Source of the DNA: Acorus gramineus
Taxonomy: Eukaryota; Streptophyta; Magnoliopsida; Acorales; Acoraceae
NCBI GenBank assembly: GCA_030737835.1
Contig: JAUJYN010000025.1
Span: 1,860,001-1,924,000, forward strand
DNA: 64,000 bases
Direction: 5' to 3'
The position numbers were made by a program, and so were the translations under genes. Positions 45,295-58,022 of the stretch are shown here, piece by piece (positions within the stretch are counted from its first letter, which is position 1; every line of letters begins with the position of its first letter). The notes under the pieces were generated by a model. The model searched no databases and was not told where the DNA came from. It saw only the letters and a program-made list of their open reading frames with translations.

Positions 45295-48214
45295 TGTCAC
45301 GCCCCAGGGTGGCCGTCCCTGGGACGCGGCAAGTGTATACATGATATCAGCAGTCTATACAGGAGATCAATAACATACTCTAACAACAACTAAAATGACA
45401 ACACAGATGAAAGCAAGGCTGACATGATATATACACAGATAGCGGAAGCTAAAAGACTGAGTCTGTAATTCAAAAACATACTACAGACTCGATACATAAT
45501 CAATTGTCCTGTGAGAGCCAATATACACACATACATCCAAATAATATACAAACGGTGCCCAAGCACGGAAATATAATACATACAAGCCAAAGAAAGGATG
45601 CTGATGGCCTCTAATACTCACGGGACGTGGCGCTGCTCCGCTACTGATGAAGTCTCTCGGGGAGCTCCTCCTTCAAGTCCGACTCAGTGATAACTGGAGA
45701 AAAATATATATGCGAGGGGTGAGCCACACGCTCAGTGAATAGCACAACCCATGCATCACAATTCATATTAACCACAAATAATCATTAAAAGCCTCAAAGT
45801 GGCATGATCAACACAAATCCAGTGGGTCGCTATATCGCCGAACCACCACACCCTCACCCTCACCCCTCAATATGGTGACATAGGATATTGGGACTGACTA
45901 GGCTGTTAATCACCCTTGGTCCACAACTACACAAACCAGTGGGTCGCTACATCGCCGACCCACCACACCCTCACCCTCACCCCTCAATATGGTGACATAG
46001 GATATTGGGACTGACTAGGCTGTTAATCACCCTTGGTCCACCGATAGTCTCTCCTCCACTCCGTAGGCCGCTTGGCCACCCCCACATTCAGCACAGTCCG
46101 AATCCAAAATCAGGAGGTACCTACTGATGGGAGCCCTCTCACGGGACGGCCTTTCTAACGCTGGGGCAGTCTCTACACGGATCCAACGAAGGGTGTAGAA
46201 ATAGCCTATCCATACGCATATGATCCACTCGGATCCGCTGACAACACATCTCAACAACTCTAATGTCATGAATTCTTCAGAATTCCTCCATGGCCATAAC
46301 CAAGATGTGGGGAACATATATAATATTATTGAGAAAAGAAACCTCAGGAGGGCGCCATGAGGTCCCGATATAGGACATCCCGACAACTAAACAAGGAACA
46401 CGGACTACCCAAGCCCGGGTCTCAATGTTGACCTCGCAAGGCCCCTTAATATTCCCTAAGGCATGCTAAAATACTATAAGTTCGCATTTAATTTAATAAA
46501 TCAAACTAGTAGGACACATGCATAGGTCGAGGCTTCCTAGCATGAGAACATGGTGACAGGATGCATGGCTCTTACACAGATGCTAGGGGTGCAAGTCCCT
46601 AACATACACAGTCTAGGGTAGCATGCATACTACATATTAAACCACGGTGCCCCAGGGGAGGACGGTACACGCCCAAGTGCATATAGCGCCTCCCTACTGG
46701 GTTGGGTTGTCCCACTCACCGATAACCGGGTCGTCGCGCGACCGTCCGTCAAGATCTGCAAGACAGGGTAATCAACTCGGTGAGTAAAATACACAAATAC
46801 CATAAAAATACATTAAAAATACACAACACTCGGACAAGCGTACATACGGCCTGTACGCCCGTGAGTCCGAGCACCCCGACTCACTCCCGAACCCCCGGGC
46901 AGCAGTACGCACGGCCACCCGACCCAGGCGCACAGCCGCGCCCCAGCCCGCGCACCTAGGCTCACTGCCGAGCTCCCCCCCGGGTGCACCGCGCGCTCAC
47001 TGTGCCCTAGCGCAGCAACCCGCGTGCACACCCGCACGCCCTACACCCCAACGCCTCACCCCGCGCGCACCACCGGCTAGCCCCACCGCGCGCGCACAGC
47101 ACGCGCTGCGCCTCTGCGCAGCGCTCCGCGCGCACGCCTCCGCACGGCGCCCTGCACGCAGAACCCGCACGCGACCCCGCGCGCACGCCCTCGCCCGGCG
47201 CCCAGCGCGCAGCACCTGCACACCCTGCTCAACCCGAGCGCACACCCGCGCGCACGCCCTCGCGCACGGGGGCGTGCCCTGCCTGCATGCCCGACAGCGC
47301 CCTGCCCTGCGCCTGCCAGCCTGCCTGCCTGCGCTGCCAGCCTACTCGAGACACCTTCCCACCTCCCCGACGGCCACCAATGGCCTCCAACCGCCACCAA
47401 CAGCCACCAACAGCCAAAAACACCCTCCTAACATGCATCTAAACATGGAAAGGAAGGAAAGAAACCTTACCCTAGGAAGGAAAGGGAGGAAGGGAAGATT
47501 GGTTGCTCTTCGCGCACCGAAACGCCACCTCAAGGACCACCACCCCCAAGATCTCCTTCAGCCCTAAAAATGGCTGAAATCAGAGGAGAAAAGAGGGCAT
47601 GAGAGGGGGTCACATTTGAGGGAACTCGAATCCGAGACCACCGGAAGATAGATCGGGACAAGACCTAACCTTTCTCTTCTTAGGGTTTTTGGTTTCCACC
47701 TCAAGAACTAGGTCAAAATGTGGATTAGGAGAGAGAAATTTGGGTGGAGAAGATGATGAATAGTGGGGGGAGATATTTTTAGCTTCACTTATAAGTCACC
47801 CCTCACTTAGATTAGGTTAAACTAGGTTTAGGGAGGATTAAGATTAGGTTTAAGTGTGGTTTGACCCTAGTCAACCCAACCACACTAAAATCCAAACCAA
47901 TTTGACCAAGTCATGGGCCCCACCTTGACCAAGTCAAGTCTCCCAATGACTTCTCGCTCGGTCAAAACCCGGATACGCTTCGGAACTGTGAAATTCTAAA
48001 ACGTTACCGGAATTCGATGAAATTTTTGTGAGTGGCTTGGAATGGCACCAGGACACATAATATGCAGTTAGATTTTCAATCGGGGTCCTCAAACTCAGGA
48101 TGATAGCTAACAGTCCAAAATTTTAGCGGTTCCGATCGAAAAACGAAAAAAATTGAAAAACTACCAAAATGCTCCAATGGTTACCAGAAGGCTAAAAGTG
48201 ACACATATATAACA
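45295..48214 (-). repeat. Element I 3' LTR (2920 bp)
   Basis: Complete type-A LTR with the W-box-containing U3 (about 47860-47970), a putative intron (46756-47470, 715 bp; minus-strand donor CCTAGG|GTAAGG) and two copies of the tandem unit (45815-46040). It ends at TGTTATATATGTG on the minus strand next to the PPT. Confidence 0.92.
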
Positions 48215-48227
48215 TTCTCCCCCCCTT
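48215..48227 (-). other. Element I polypurine tract
   Basis: On the minus strand AAGGGGGGGAGAA is adjacent to the 3' LTR start. Confidence 0.9.
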
Positions 48228-48262
48228 AGGAAATTTTGTCCTCAAAATAAATACAAGAACAT

Positions 48263-51200
48263 CTAAGAAGGAAAAAGATGCGGATATGCGTCACGCATGG
48301 CGTCCTCGAGCTCCCAAGTGGCCTCGGCACCGGAACGGTGCTGCCATCGCACCTTGACCAGCTGGACGGTCTTGGTGCGGAGCCTCTTCTCGCGGCGGTC
48401 CAGGATCTCAATCGGCTGCTCGACGAATGACAAGTCCGGCTCGAAGACGAGCGGCTCGAACGGGATGACGTGAGCAGGATCGTGGACATAGCGCCTCAGC
48501 TGCGAGACATGGAAGACGTCATGGGCCTGAGCCAACTGTGGGGGCAGAGCTATGCGATAGGCCACCTCCCCAACTCGAATGGCCCAATGAAACGCGGACT
48601 CAGCTTGCCCCGCACGCCGAAACGGAAGATGCCCTTCATCGGGGACACCTTCAGGAAGACATGATCACCAACCTCGAAGACGAGCTCACGGCGACGACTG
48701 TCGGCGTAGCTCTTCTGACGACTCTGAGTGACTCGGATACGCTCGCGAATCGTCTTCACCATCTCTGAGGTCTGGTGAATGATCTCTGGTCCCTCCAACT
48801 AGCGCTCTCCGACCTCATCCCAACACAAGGGGGACCTGCAGCTGCGGCCATAGAGCGCCTCGTAAGGAGCCATCCGGATACTCGAGTGGTAGCTGTTGTT
48901 GTAGGCAAACTCCACCAACGGAAGGTGCCTCTCCCAACTGCCTCCAAAATCGAGAACACAGGCTCACAGCATATCCTCCAAGGTCTGGATCGTCCTCTCT
49001 GACTGGCCGTCCGTCTGCGGATGAAATGTTGTACTGAAGTGGAGGTTCGTACCAAGGGCGTGCTGGAGGCTACGCCAGAACCTCGAAGTAAAACGCGCGT
49101 CTCAATCGGAAATGATGCTGACGGGAGTGCCATGGAGACGAACAATCTCTGAGACGAACAACTGCGCCAGGGTGTCCAGAGAATCGGTGAGTCGGATGGG
49201 GAGGAAATGAGCAGACTTCGTCAGCCAGTCGATGATCACCCAGATGGCATCGCGACCCGAACGTGACCTCGGCAAACCCGAGACGAAGTCCATGGTGATC
49301 TGCTCCCACTTCCACTGAGGAATCTCAATGGACTGCAGCTTCCCCACAGGGCGCTGATGCTCCGACTTCACCTGCTGGCATACTAAGCATCGGGCAACGA
49401 AACGGGCAATATCCGTCTTCATCCCGCACCACCAGTAGCCACGATGAAGGCCCCTGTACATCTTCGTGCCACCAGGATGCACTGTGTACCTCGAACGATG
49501 GGCCTCGTCCAGAATCTTCTGCTTCAGCTCTGCGTCGTCGGGAATGCAAACTCGGCCTCTGAACCGCAGGATCCCGTCCCCGCGAATCTGGTAGTCCGGA
49601 CGCTCGCCCCGGGCGACGCCTTCAGAGAGGACTATAAAATGCGGATCCTGAGCCTGAGCCGTGCGGATATCGTCGAGAAGGACTGGCTGCACCACTAGCC
49701 TGGCCAAAAAGCCACCCGCAGGAGTCTCTCGAACACTGATCCAGCAAGCGGCCTCCTCCAGAAGCCTCCAACGACGGACAGCCATATGGGCGGCCATGCC
49801 CAAGGGCTGTCTACTGAGAGCATCTGCCACGACATTCGCCTTACCCAGATGGTAAGCGATGTCACAATCGTAGTCCGTCAGGAACTCGACCCAACGTCTC
49901 TGACGCATGTTGAGCTCTGGCTGGGACTGCAAATATGTCAAGCTCTTATGATCAGTAAAGAGCTCGAACTCCTCTCCATAGAGGTAATGCCTCCACATCT
50001 TCAGCGCAAAGATGATCGCTGCCAACTCAAGGTCGTGGGTGGGGTAATTCTGCTCATGGGGCTTCAACTGACGCGACGCGTAAGCCACAACCTTACCGTG
50101 CTGCATCAGGACGCAACCCACACCCAACTGCGATGCATCTGTATAAACTGTGAACCCACCACTCCCAGACGGAAGGGTAAGAACTGGCGCTGAGGTGAGC
50201 CTTCGCTTCAACTCCTGGAAGCTCTCCTCGCAGGACGGGGACCACTCGAACCGGACATCCTTCCGAGTGAGGCGGGTAAGAGGTACAGCTATCTTCGAGA
50301 AACCCTCGACAAACCTCCTGTAATAACCCGCCAAGCCCAGGAAGCTCCGAATCTCTGTGGGGTTCGACGGTCGACGCCAATTCGACACAGCGAGCGTCTT
50401 GTCCGGGTCCACAGATATGCCCTCGCCAGAAATCACATGGCCCAGAAAGGCCATACGCTCCAACCAGAACTCGCACTTGCTGAACTTGGCGAACAACTGA
50501 TGTCTGGCCAAAGTCTCCAAGACAGTGCGAAGATGGTGAGCATGCTCCTCAAGACTCCTCGAGTACACCAATATGTCATCGATGAATACTACCACAAAGG
50601 AGTCGAGGAAGGGCCGAAACACCCGGTTCATCAGATCCATGAAGGCCGCCGGCGCATTCATCAACCCGAATGGCAGTACTCTGAACTCGTAGTGCCCATA
50701 TTGGGTACGAAAGGCCGTCTTCGGAATGTCTGACTCCCGGATCTTCAGCTGATAGTACCCCGAACAGAGATCGATCTTGGAAAAGACACGCGCTCCCTGG
50801 AGCTGGTCAAACAGATCATCGATTCACGGCAAGGGGTACTTGTTCTTCACTGTCCTCTTGTTCGGCTGCCTGTAATCGATACAAAGCCACAGCGAACCGT
50901 CCTTCTTCCGGATGAACAGAACAGGGGCTCCCCACGGAGAAACACTCGGACGTGCGAAGCCCTTCTCCAGCAACTCCTCCAACTGCTCCTTGAGCACCCT
51001 CAGCTCTGCAGGGGCCATCCGGTACGGAGCTCTCGAAATCGGCTCGGTCCCCAGAATCAGATTTATCTCAAACTCGATCGCGCGATCCGGCGGTAATCCC
51101 GGAAGATCATCGGGGAAAACCTCGGGATACTCTGCCACGACCGGAGTCTGACTGATATCTACCCGCAGCGGTGCATCCTCCTGAGCAATGTACGCTAGAA

Positions 51201-51822
51201 AGCCCTCGCATCCTCCCTGAAGGAGTCTCCACGCCTGCATGGACGACACGAACCCCAAAGGGGCTACGTCACGATCGCCCACGAACTGGAAAGACCTCCG
51301 ACCCGGAAGGTGGAAAGACACCGACTTGGAAAAACAGTCGATGCTGGCATGACTAGCTGCAAGCCAATCCATTCCCAGGATGGCATCAAAATCCGACATA
51401 GCAAGCTCCACCAACTCCACCGGAAACTCATGCTCCGCAACCACCACCGTACACCCTCGGTACACCGAACGGAGGAGAATACGGTCTCCTACGGGCAATG
51501 ATATCTCCAGGATAGCATCTAAAGGGGAGGACACCACGCCCGTCCATCTCGCAAAAGCAGGAGACACGAACAAGTGTGTGGCTCTGGAATCAAACAACAC
51601 ATATGCAGGGAGCTGGGAGATCTGAACAATACCTCGGACCACGCTGCCTGATGCCTGAGCCTCCTCTGCTGAAAGCGCTGCCACTCAGCCCTGGACAATT
51701 TGCGGCTGAGGAGCAGAGGCACTCCTCGCCGGCTGCGCTGGCTGCCTCCTCTGGTCAACACGGCCACCCTGTGGCTGCTGCTGCTGACGCTGAGGCTGCT
51801 GCTGTGGCTGGCGCTGAGGCTG
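48263..51822 (-). pseudogene. Element I pol: protease, RT, RNase H, integrase
   Basis: On the minus strand a single frame carries the protease ([12 protein letters not shown], with the active-site Gly replaced by Arg), RT ([31 protein letters not shown]), RNase H (YTDAS, LELAA, TDHKS) and integrase ([31 protein letters not shown]). It is broken by in-frame stops near 51686, 50823, 49102, 48988 and 48800. Most are CGA to TGA or CAG to TAG. A 14-bp deletion near 48577 shifts the GPF region and the chromodomain-like tail. The last TAG complements 48263-48265. Confidence 0.9.
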
Positions 51823-52680
51823 CTACTGTAACTGCTGCTGCTGCGGAGGCAGCACGCGGGGTCGGCCAGCATCGGGGCAATTATACAAGATATGCCCGAT
51901 GCGCTGACAGTGGTAACAGCGCCGCGTCTCTGGTCGCCTGGACTGGACTGGCACTGCCACGATGGGTGCTGGATCGCGCATTGGCACCATATCTGCTGGA
52001 GGAGAGGCAGCCGCTAACTGATCAAAGCCGGGCCTCTTCTTCTTGCGCTGTCCCTGGTCCTGGCTCCTGGGAGGTCTCTGGTCTGCCGAAGGGGTCGAAA
52101 CCCTCACGAGGATCCCGAGGTCTCGCTCGACTGTCTTCGCCCGAGACACCAAGTCAGAGTACCTCGTGAATGCCTGGGAGGTGACATGCACCCGAATGGC
52201 GCTGCTGAGACCAAGCTCAAAACGACGGCACCTCGTCTCCTCGTCCATCACCAAGGCTGGGGCGAATCTGGATAGCCTCGTGAAGCGCGTGGAGTAGTCA
52301 GCGACAGACATAGAGCCCTGCGTCAACTGCTCAAACTCCTGCATCACTATCTGGCGCGTCGAGAACGGGAAGTACTCCTCCAAGAAATACCTCTGAAATC
52401 CCGCCCATAGAAGCTGCTCAACTCCCTCTGGGATGTCCACTGATCGGGTAGCCCACCAGTCGGCAGTGCTACCCTTCAGCATAAAGGTGGCCAGGGAGAC
52501 TCGCTGGCGGTCGGTGCACTGCATGGTCGAGAAGATCGTATCCACCTCCATCAACCAACGCTCTGGGCAAGGGAACTCGGGAGGGTGGAGCTTCAGAAAG
52601 GCAGCGAGGTCGCTCTGCTGCACTCGCATTGCAGCCTCTAGCCCCACCTCCCTCTCCTGGGGATCCTGAACTCTCACCGC
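51823..52680 (-). pseudogene. Element I gag, C-terminal part
   Basis: On the minus strand it covers VRVQDPQEREVGLEAA, PERWLMEVDTIF, DWWATRS, the YFLEEYFPFSTRQIVM region and the CCHC knuckle C-YH-C-QRIG-H-ILYN-C (about 51921-51880). It then runs into a CAG-derived TAG at 51823. About 12 nt are missing before CPERWLM compared with A1. It is joined to 55134-55468 across insertion K. Confidence 0.85.
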
Positions 52681-52944
52681 TGTAGATACCCCATTTTGAT
52701 CGGTCAGAACTGTGAAACACTTATTATTTGTTATATCTTAGTTTGCAGGTCTAAGCCCGGATGATCTTCCCGAAGCCAGAATAATCACTTGAGTAGGGAA
52801 AGGGAAGAAAAGAAAGCATGAGCGCAACAAGTGATAAGTCTAAAGAAAAGCTCAAGAGAAGCAGTACTATCGCTCAGAACGGTTAAGTCTGGGGTTGTTA
52901 TACAAGACATCTAAAATCTGTTTGGTGATTAAGACAAGCGACCA

Positions 52945-53293
52945 CCCACCCGTCGTACTGGACGACCTTTCTGAGGACTGTCGACTTCGACGATCTCTGA
53001 AAGGATTGTCGAACTGGACGATCCTTCTGAGGATCGTCGACTTCGACGATCTCTGAAAGGATTGTCGAACTGGACGATCCTTCTGAGGATCGTCGACTTC
53101 GACGATCTGTGAAAGGATTGTCGAACTGGACGATCTTTCTGAGGATCGTCGACTTCGACGATCTCTGAAAGGATTGTCGAACTGGACGATCTTTCTGAGG
53201 ATCGTCGACTTCGACGATCTCTGAAAGGATTGTCGAACTGGACGATCTTTCTGAGGATCGTCGACTTCGACGATCTTTGGTGGGATTGTCGAC
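52945..53293 (+). repeat. 56-bp tandem array in K
   Basis: Five full units start at 52981, 53037, 53093, 53149 and 53205, with partial units on each side. Each unit contains the near-palindrome gatcgtcgacttcgacgatc and a second gtcgaac-ggac motif. The apparent ORFs 52867-53301 and 52898-53452 on the minus strand are just the repeat read in two frames. Confidence 0.9.
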
Positions 53294-53474
53294 CTCGACA
53301 ATGGGATGACGGATCGTCAAAAATACTGGGATAAGTTCAGCTCGGAAAGGACGGCATGGCTTGCATTTTTTCGCCTCTCCACCAACGTCAGCCACTTCGG
53401 GTGAACGTGGGAGCGTCGTGGGGCACTCATGACTTCCCCAAACAGGTGTCAAGAAGGTGGTGGTCGTTTGGGGC

Positions 53475-53481
53475 TATAAAA
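53475..53481 (+). promoter_or_regulatory. TATA box in LTR K
   Basis: TATAAAA in the context ggggctataaaagggagg, about 800 nt into the LTR and followed by a CCA-rich leader. This is a strong plant core-promoter match and argues for plus orientation. Confidence 0.6.
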
Positions 53482-54303
53482 GGGAGGTTTTTGGAGGAGG
53501 AGAACCATCTTTAACTCATCTTTTACCCACTTTTTACTCTCCAAAGCCATTCCAACCTCTCCTAACCACCTCCCACACCAGCAGCAGCACCTCACCACCC
53601 TCCACCCTCCATTTTCGAGCACCACCACCTCCTACACCAGCAGCCACACCAACACTCACCCACCTCCCTCATTCACCACTCAAAACCTACATCTTCTCTC
53701 CCAACACCACCCATCCGAACCCATCCATCCTCCTTCATCACCAACAGCCCCTCACTACCCTCCACCCTCCATTTCCAAGCACCACCACTCCCTACACCAG
53801 CAGTCCCTCCAAACAACCACCCACCACCCTCATCTCCCTTCCCTTCCCTTTCTTTTTTTTTCCTTTCTTTTTTTTTTTTACTTAAAAAGAACTTGTATAA
53901 CATATCATTTCCTCATAAAACTCTTAAAGCAAGTTGTAATAAGCTTACTAAATTAAATAATATAAGTTTAATCAAAGTTGAGAGTGTTGGAGTACATCAT
54001 TGGACTATTATCAGTTCTTTTGGAAACTATACGCAGCTGGCGGACGACCCTAGCTTGGATCGTTGGTCAGTTGGTCTAGGGACCATTTGAACACTCCCCT
54101 TTGCAAGTTTGGGTACCTCCCAAGGACTACTAACCCCTTTTGTTTTATTCTGTTTACTTGATTTGTCATTTACTGCTTTATATGTTTGTTATTACCCTTT
54201 TGTATACTGTTTATATGCTGTTTTTTTTTTTTTTTTTTTTGTTTTTCTCAGTTTCTTGTTAACATAAAGCCTCCCACTAATTTTGTTAAATTTTTCTTGG
54301 AGT

Positions 54304-54795
54304 TTATCCTCGACAATCCCCCCTGGCTCGTCGAACTCGACAATCCCCCCTGGCTCGTCGAACTCGACAATCACCCATAGATCGTCAAACCCGACAATCC
54401 ACCCATAGATCGTCAAACCCGACAACCCCCTGTTAACTCGTCAAACCCGACAATCACCCATAGATCGTCAAACCCGACAATCACCCATAGATCGTCAAAC
54501 CCGACAATCCACCCATAGATCGTCAAACCCGACAACCCCTCTTTAACTCGTCGAACTCGACAATCCACCCATAGATCGTCAAACCCGACAACCCCCTGTT
54601 AACTCGTCAAACCCGACAATCCCCATTTAACTCGTCAAACCCGACAACCCCCCTTTAACTCGTCGAACCCGACAATCCACCCATAGATCGTCAAACCCGA
54701 CAACCCCCCTTTAACTCGTCGAACTCGACAATCCAATCATAGTTTGTCGATCCTGACAACTCCCCGTGGTTCGTCGAGACCGACAATCCCTCCTG
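54304..54795 (+). repeat. short tandem array in K (27-31 bp units)
   Basis: Roughly 17-18 imperfect units alternate a tcgtcaaacccgacaa core with spacers such as tcacccatagaa-like or ccccctttaac. The tcgtcgaactcgacaa form shares its core with the 56-bp array upstream. Confidence 0.88.
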
Positions 54796-55133
54796 GTTCG
54801 TTTGCCAATCCTGCACAAAAAAAAAAAAAGGAAAAAGTATCTTTCTCTCTCTTTGGGTTTTGCAGGATCAATCTGAGCTTGAACACCTCAAGGCACGGCC
54901 GGCCGTGATCCTCGAGAGGAGAACCCGTATCCCCCGTTGAAGGCGAGTAATAGAACATCCTTTTCTTGCTTTCAAGGAAAAGCAAGTGGCGATCACACCA
55001 ACGTCCCTGGAAGCGGTCGGGCAACCTTGGACGATCCATCAAGTGGTGATTCGAAGCGCCGTGTGCGTGACGGAACCAAACTTGACGGAACCCGGATTCA
55101 CGACCACTCCGCGTCAAAAATCCAACACCGACA

Positions 55134-55468
55134 ACCGCCGGAACCACCACGGGAACTGGGGGTACGTCAGGTACCACAGGCGGATCTGCCACCAAGGGGA
55201 CCTGTGGAACTGCATCACGGGTCGCCCTCAGCTCCTGAATCTCTCGCGCCTGCTCAGCCAACACCCTCGTCTGGGCCTCCAATGCCCTGGTCTGGGTCTC
55301 CACCAAATCCGCTATCCGCGCGAACGCACCCTCCGAGGCAGGAGGCTCTTGCACCGATCCTGGCCTCACGGCCGAGGACTCTCCGGTAGCATCCTCGCCT
55401 CTGGTAGGTTCGGAAACCTCCAAAGGTCAAGAGGGACCACGTCCGCGCCGTCCTCTGCGAGGAGGCAT
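55134..55468 (-). pseudogene. Element I gag, N-terminal part
   Basis: On the minus strand ATG at 55468-55466 opens the Arg/Gly-rich start seen in A1 and J. It continues through EVSEPTRGEDATGESSAVRPGS, the LVETQTRALEAQTRVLAEQ coiled-coil-like stretch and VPVVVPAVV. LTR K interrupts it. The reading beyond 55134 into K is meaningless. Confidence 0.85.
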
Positions 55469-55572
55469 ATCAGCAACCTAAGAAAACCAGACACTAGGAT
55501 CAGAATACTCATATAGAAATCCTAGGACTCATCTCTACGAAAAAAAGAAGACAATTGGCTCTGACAGGACCA

Positions 55573-55585
55573 GGCTCTGATACCA
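55573..55585 (-). other. Element I primer-binding site (tRNA-iMet)
   Basis: On the minus strand TGGTATCAGAGCC, five bases from the LTR end at 55591. Confidence 0.9.
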
Positions 55586-55590
55586 ACTTT

Positions 55591-57432
55591 TGTCACGCCC
55601 CAGGGCGGCCGTCCCCGGGACGCGGCAAGTGTATACATGATATCAGCAGTCTATACAGGAGATCAATAACATACTCTAACAACAGCTAAAATGACAACAC
55701 AGATGAAAGCAAGGCTGACATGATATATACACAGATAGCGGAAGCTAAAAGACTGAGTCTGTAATTCAAAAACATACTACAGACTCGATACATAATCAAC
55801 TGTCATGTGAGAGCCAATATACACACATACATGCAAATAATATACAAACGGTGCCCAAGCACGGAAATATAATACATACAAGCCAAAGAAAGGATGCTGA
55901 TGGCCTCTAATACTCGCGGGACATGGCGCTGCTCCGCTACTGATGAAGTCTCTCGGGGAGCTCCTCCTTCAAGTCCGACTCAGTGATAACTGGAGAAAAA
56001 TATATATGCGAGGGGTGAGCCACACGCTCAGTGAATAGCACAACCCATGCATCACAATTCATATTAACCACAAATAATTATTAAAAGCCTCAAAGTGGCA
56101 GGAACAACACAAATCCAGTGGGTCGCTACATCGCCGACCCACCACAACCTCACCCTCACCCCTCAATATGGTGACATAGGATATTGGGACTGACTAGGCT
56201 GTTAATCACCCTCCACAACTACACAAACCAGTGGGTCGCTACATCGCCGACCCACCACACCCTCACCCTCACCCCTCAATATGGTGACATAGGATATTGG
56301 GACTGACTAGGCTGTTAATCACCCTTAGCTACACAAATCCAGTGGGTCGCTACATCGCCGACCCACCACACCCTCACCCTCACCCCTCAATAGGTGACAT
56401 AGGATATTGGGACTGACTAGGCTGTTAATCACCCTTGGTCCACCGATAGTCTCTCCTCCACTCCGTAGGTTGCTTAGCCACTCCTACATTCAGCACAGTC
56501 CGAATCTAAAATCAGAAGGTACCTACTGATGAGAGCCCTCTCACGGGACGGCCTTTCTAATGCTGGGGCAGTCTCTACACGGATCCAACGAAGGGAACAA
56601 AAACAGCCTATCCATACGCATATGATCCCCTCAGATCCGCCGACAACACATCTCAACAACTCTAATGTCATGAATTCTTCAGAATTCCTCCTGGGCGCAT
56701 AACCAAGATGCGGGGAACATATATAATATTATTGGGAAAAGAAACCTTGGGAGGGCACCATGAGGTCCCGATATAGGACATCCCGACAACCAAACAAGGA
56801 ACAAGGAGTACCCTAGCCCGGGTCTCAATGTTTACCTCACAAGGCCACTTAATATTCCCTAAGGCATGCTAAAATACTATAAGTTCGCATTTAATTTAAT
56901 AAATCAAACTAGTTGGACACATGCATAGGTCGAGGCTTCCTATCATGAGAACAGGGTGACAGGATGCATGACTCTTACACATATCCTAAGGGTGCAAGTC
57001 CCTAACATACAAAGTCTAGGGTAGCATGCATAATACATATTAATCATGGTGCCCCAGGGGAGGACGGTACACGCCCAAGTGCATATAGTGCCTCCCTACT
57101 GGGTTGGGTTGTCCCACTCACCAAGAACCGGGTCGTCGCGCGATCGTCCGTCAAGATCTGCAAACAGGGGAATTAACTCGGTGAGTAAAATACACAAATA
57201 CCACAAAAATACATTAAAATACACAACACTCGGACAAGCGTACATACGGCCTGTACGCCCGCGAGTCCGAGCACCCCGACTCACTCCCGAACCCCTGGGC
57301 AGCCGTACGCACGGCCACCCGACCCAGGCGCACAGCCGCGCCCCAGCCCGCGCACCCAGGCGCACTGCCGAGCCCCCCGGGTGCACCGCGCGCTCACTGC
57401 GCCCCAGCGCAGCAACCCGCGCGCACACCCGC
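55591..57432 (-). repeat. Element I 5' LTR, right part (split by J)
   Basis: Nearly identical to the I 3' LTR up to its GC-rich core, where J starts at 57433 (flank cccgc, 57428-57432). It carries three copies of the tandem unit (56115-56437), against two in the 3' LTR. Confidence 0.9.
56115..56437 (-). repeat. tandem units in I 5' LTR (three copies)
   Basis: Each unit of about 110 bp holds ccagtgggtcgctacatcg, caccctcaccctcacccc and ggatattgggactgactagg. The I 3' LTR has two copies at 45815-46040. Confidence 0.88.
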
Positions 57433-57696
57433 TGTTATATATGTGTCACTTTTTGGCCTGTTGGTAACCATTGGAGCATTTTAGCAATTTTTGAAATTTT
57501 TGCATTTTTCGATCGGAACCGCAAAATTTTGGACTGTTAGCTATCGTCCTGAGCTAGAGGACTCCGATTGAAAATCTAACTGCATATTATGTGTCCTGGT
57601 GCCATTTTAAGCCACTCATGAAAATTTCATCGAATTCCGGCAACGTTTCCGAAATTTCACAAATCCGAGGCGTATCTGGGTTTTTAAGTCGCTCAC

Positions 57697-57705
57697 TATA
57701 TATAT
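57697..57705 (+). promoter_or_regulatory. TATA-like box in LTR J
   Basis: TATATATAT at 265 nt into the LTR, before a pyrimidine-rich leader. The same feature at the same offset is in A2. Confidence 0.5.
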
Positions 57706-58022
57706 GTGGGATCTAATTTTCAAAATCACTATTCATCATCCCTACCAACCATTCCCTCTCTCCTCTCCCTCATTTTTCTCCCTTTTGAAGGCCTTAGACC
57801 CCTCAAACCCAAAAACCTAAAACCTAAGAAGTGTAGATCGGGTCCCGATCTACACCCCGGTGCCTTCAAATCCCGATTCCGGCGATCCTAGCCTCCCCAT
57901 CCTCCCTCCTTTCTCCTCTGTTTTGGGCCGTTTTGAGGGCCGAGATAAATCGGGGCGTAGGAGGGCCTTTGAGAAAGGTTTCGGTGCGCGGAGAGCACCC
58001 GGTCACCTCTTCCTCCCCCTTG

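Larger units (their letters stand above)
52681..55133. mobile_element. LTR K: unrelated solo LTR (2453 bp) in gag of I
   Basis: It is bounded by TG (TGTAGATACCCC) and CA, with perfect duplications accgc at 52676-52680 and 55134-55138. The gag sequence rejoins exactly. Read in plus orientation it has a 56-bp tandem array (52945-53293), a TATAAAA box (53475-53481), a CCA-rich leader, a poly-T stretch (54222-54240) and a second tandem array (54304-54795). It shares no sequence with LTR types A-C. No PBS, PPT or coding domain is present. It may come from a different Ty3/gypsy lineage such as Tat/Ogre, but this is a guess from its general look. Confidence 0.8.
45295..57432 (-). mobile_element. Element I: minus-strand type-A retrotransposon
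   Basis: Read on the minus strand: 5' LTR (57432-55591, split by J), PBS (55585-55573), gag (from 55468, split by K), pol to 48263, PPT (48227-48215) and 3' LTR (48214-45295). Over about 230 nt at the LTR 3' end I count about five differences between its two LTRs, so it is young. It is inactivated by in-frame stops, a 14-bp deletion in integrase and two insertions. Confidence 0.92.

Noticed and set aside
53093-53150. Possible rolling-circle or helitron hairpin end
   Set aside because: The hairpins are periodic within an array, and the unit is bounded by TG/CA with a 5-bp TSD. Helitrons make no TSD and end CTRR.
52867-53452. Repetitive minus-strand ORFs (RSSKSTIL / VDDPQKDRP)
   Set aside because: They are the 56-bp array of LTR K read in two frames.
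53457-53885. 142-codon Thr/Pro-rich ORF in K
   Set aside because: It is the CCA-rich leader of LTR K ending in poly-T. Low complexity explains the open frame.
54304-54795. CRISPR-like regular repeats
   Set aside because: Units are imperfect, spacers are themselves repeats, and the array lies inside a TSD-bounded plant LTR. There are no cas genes.
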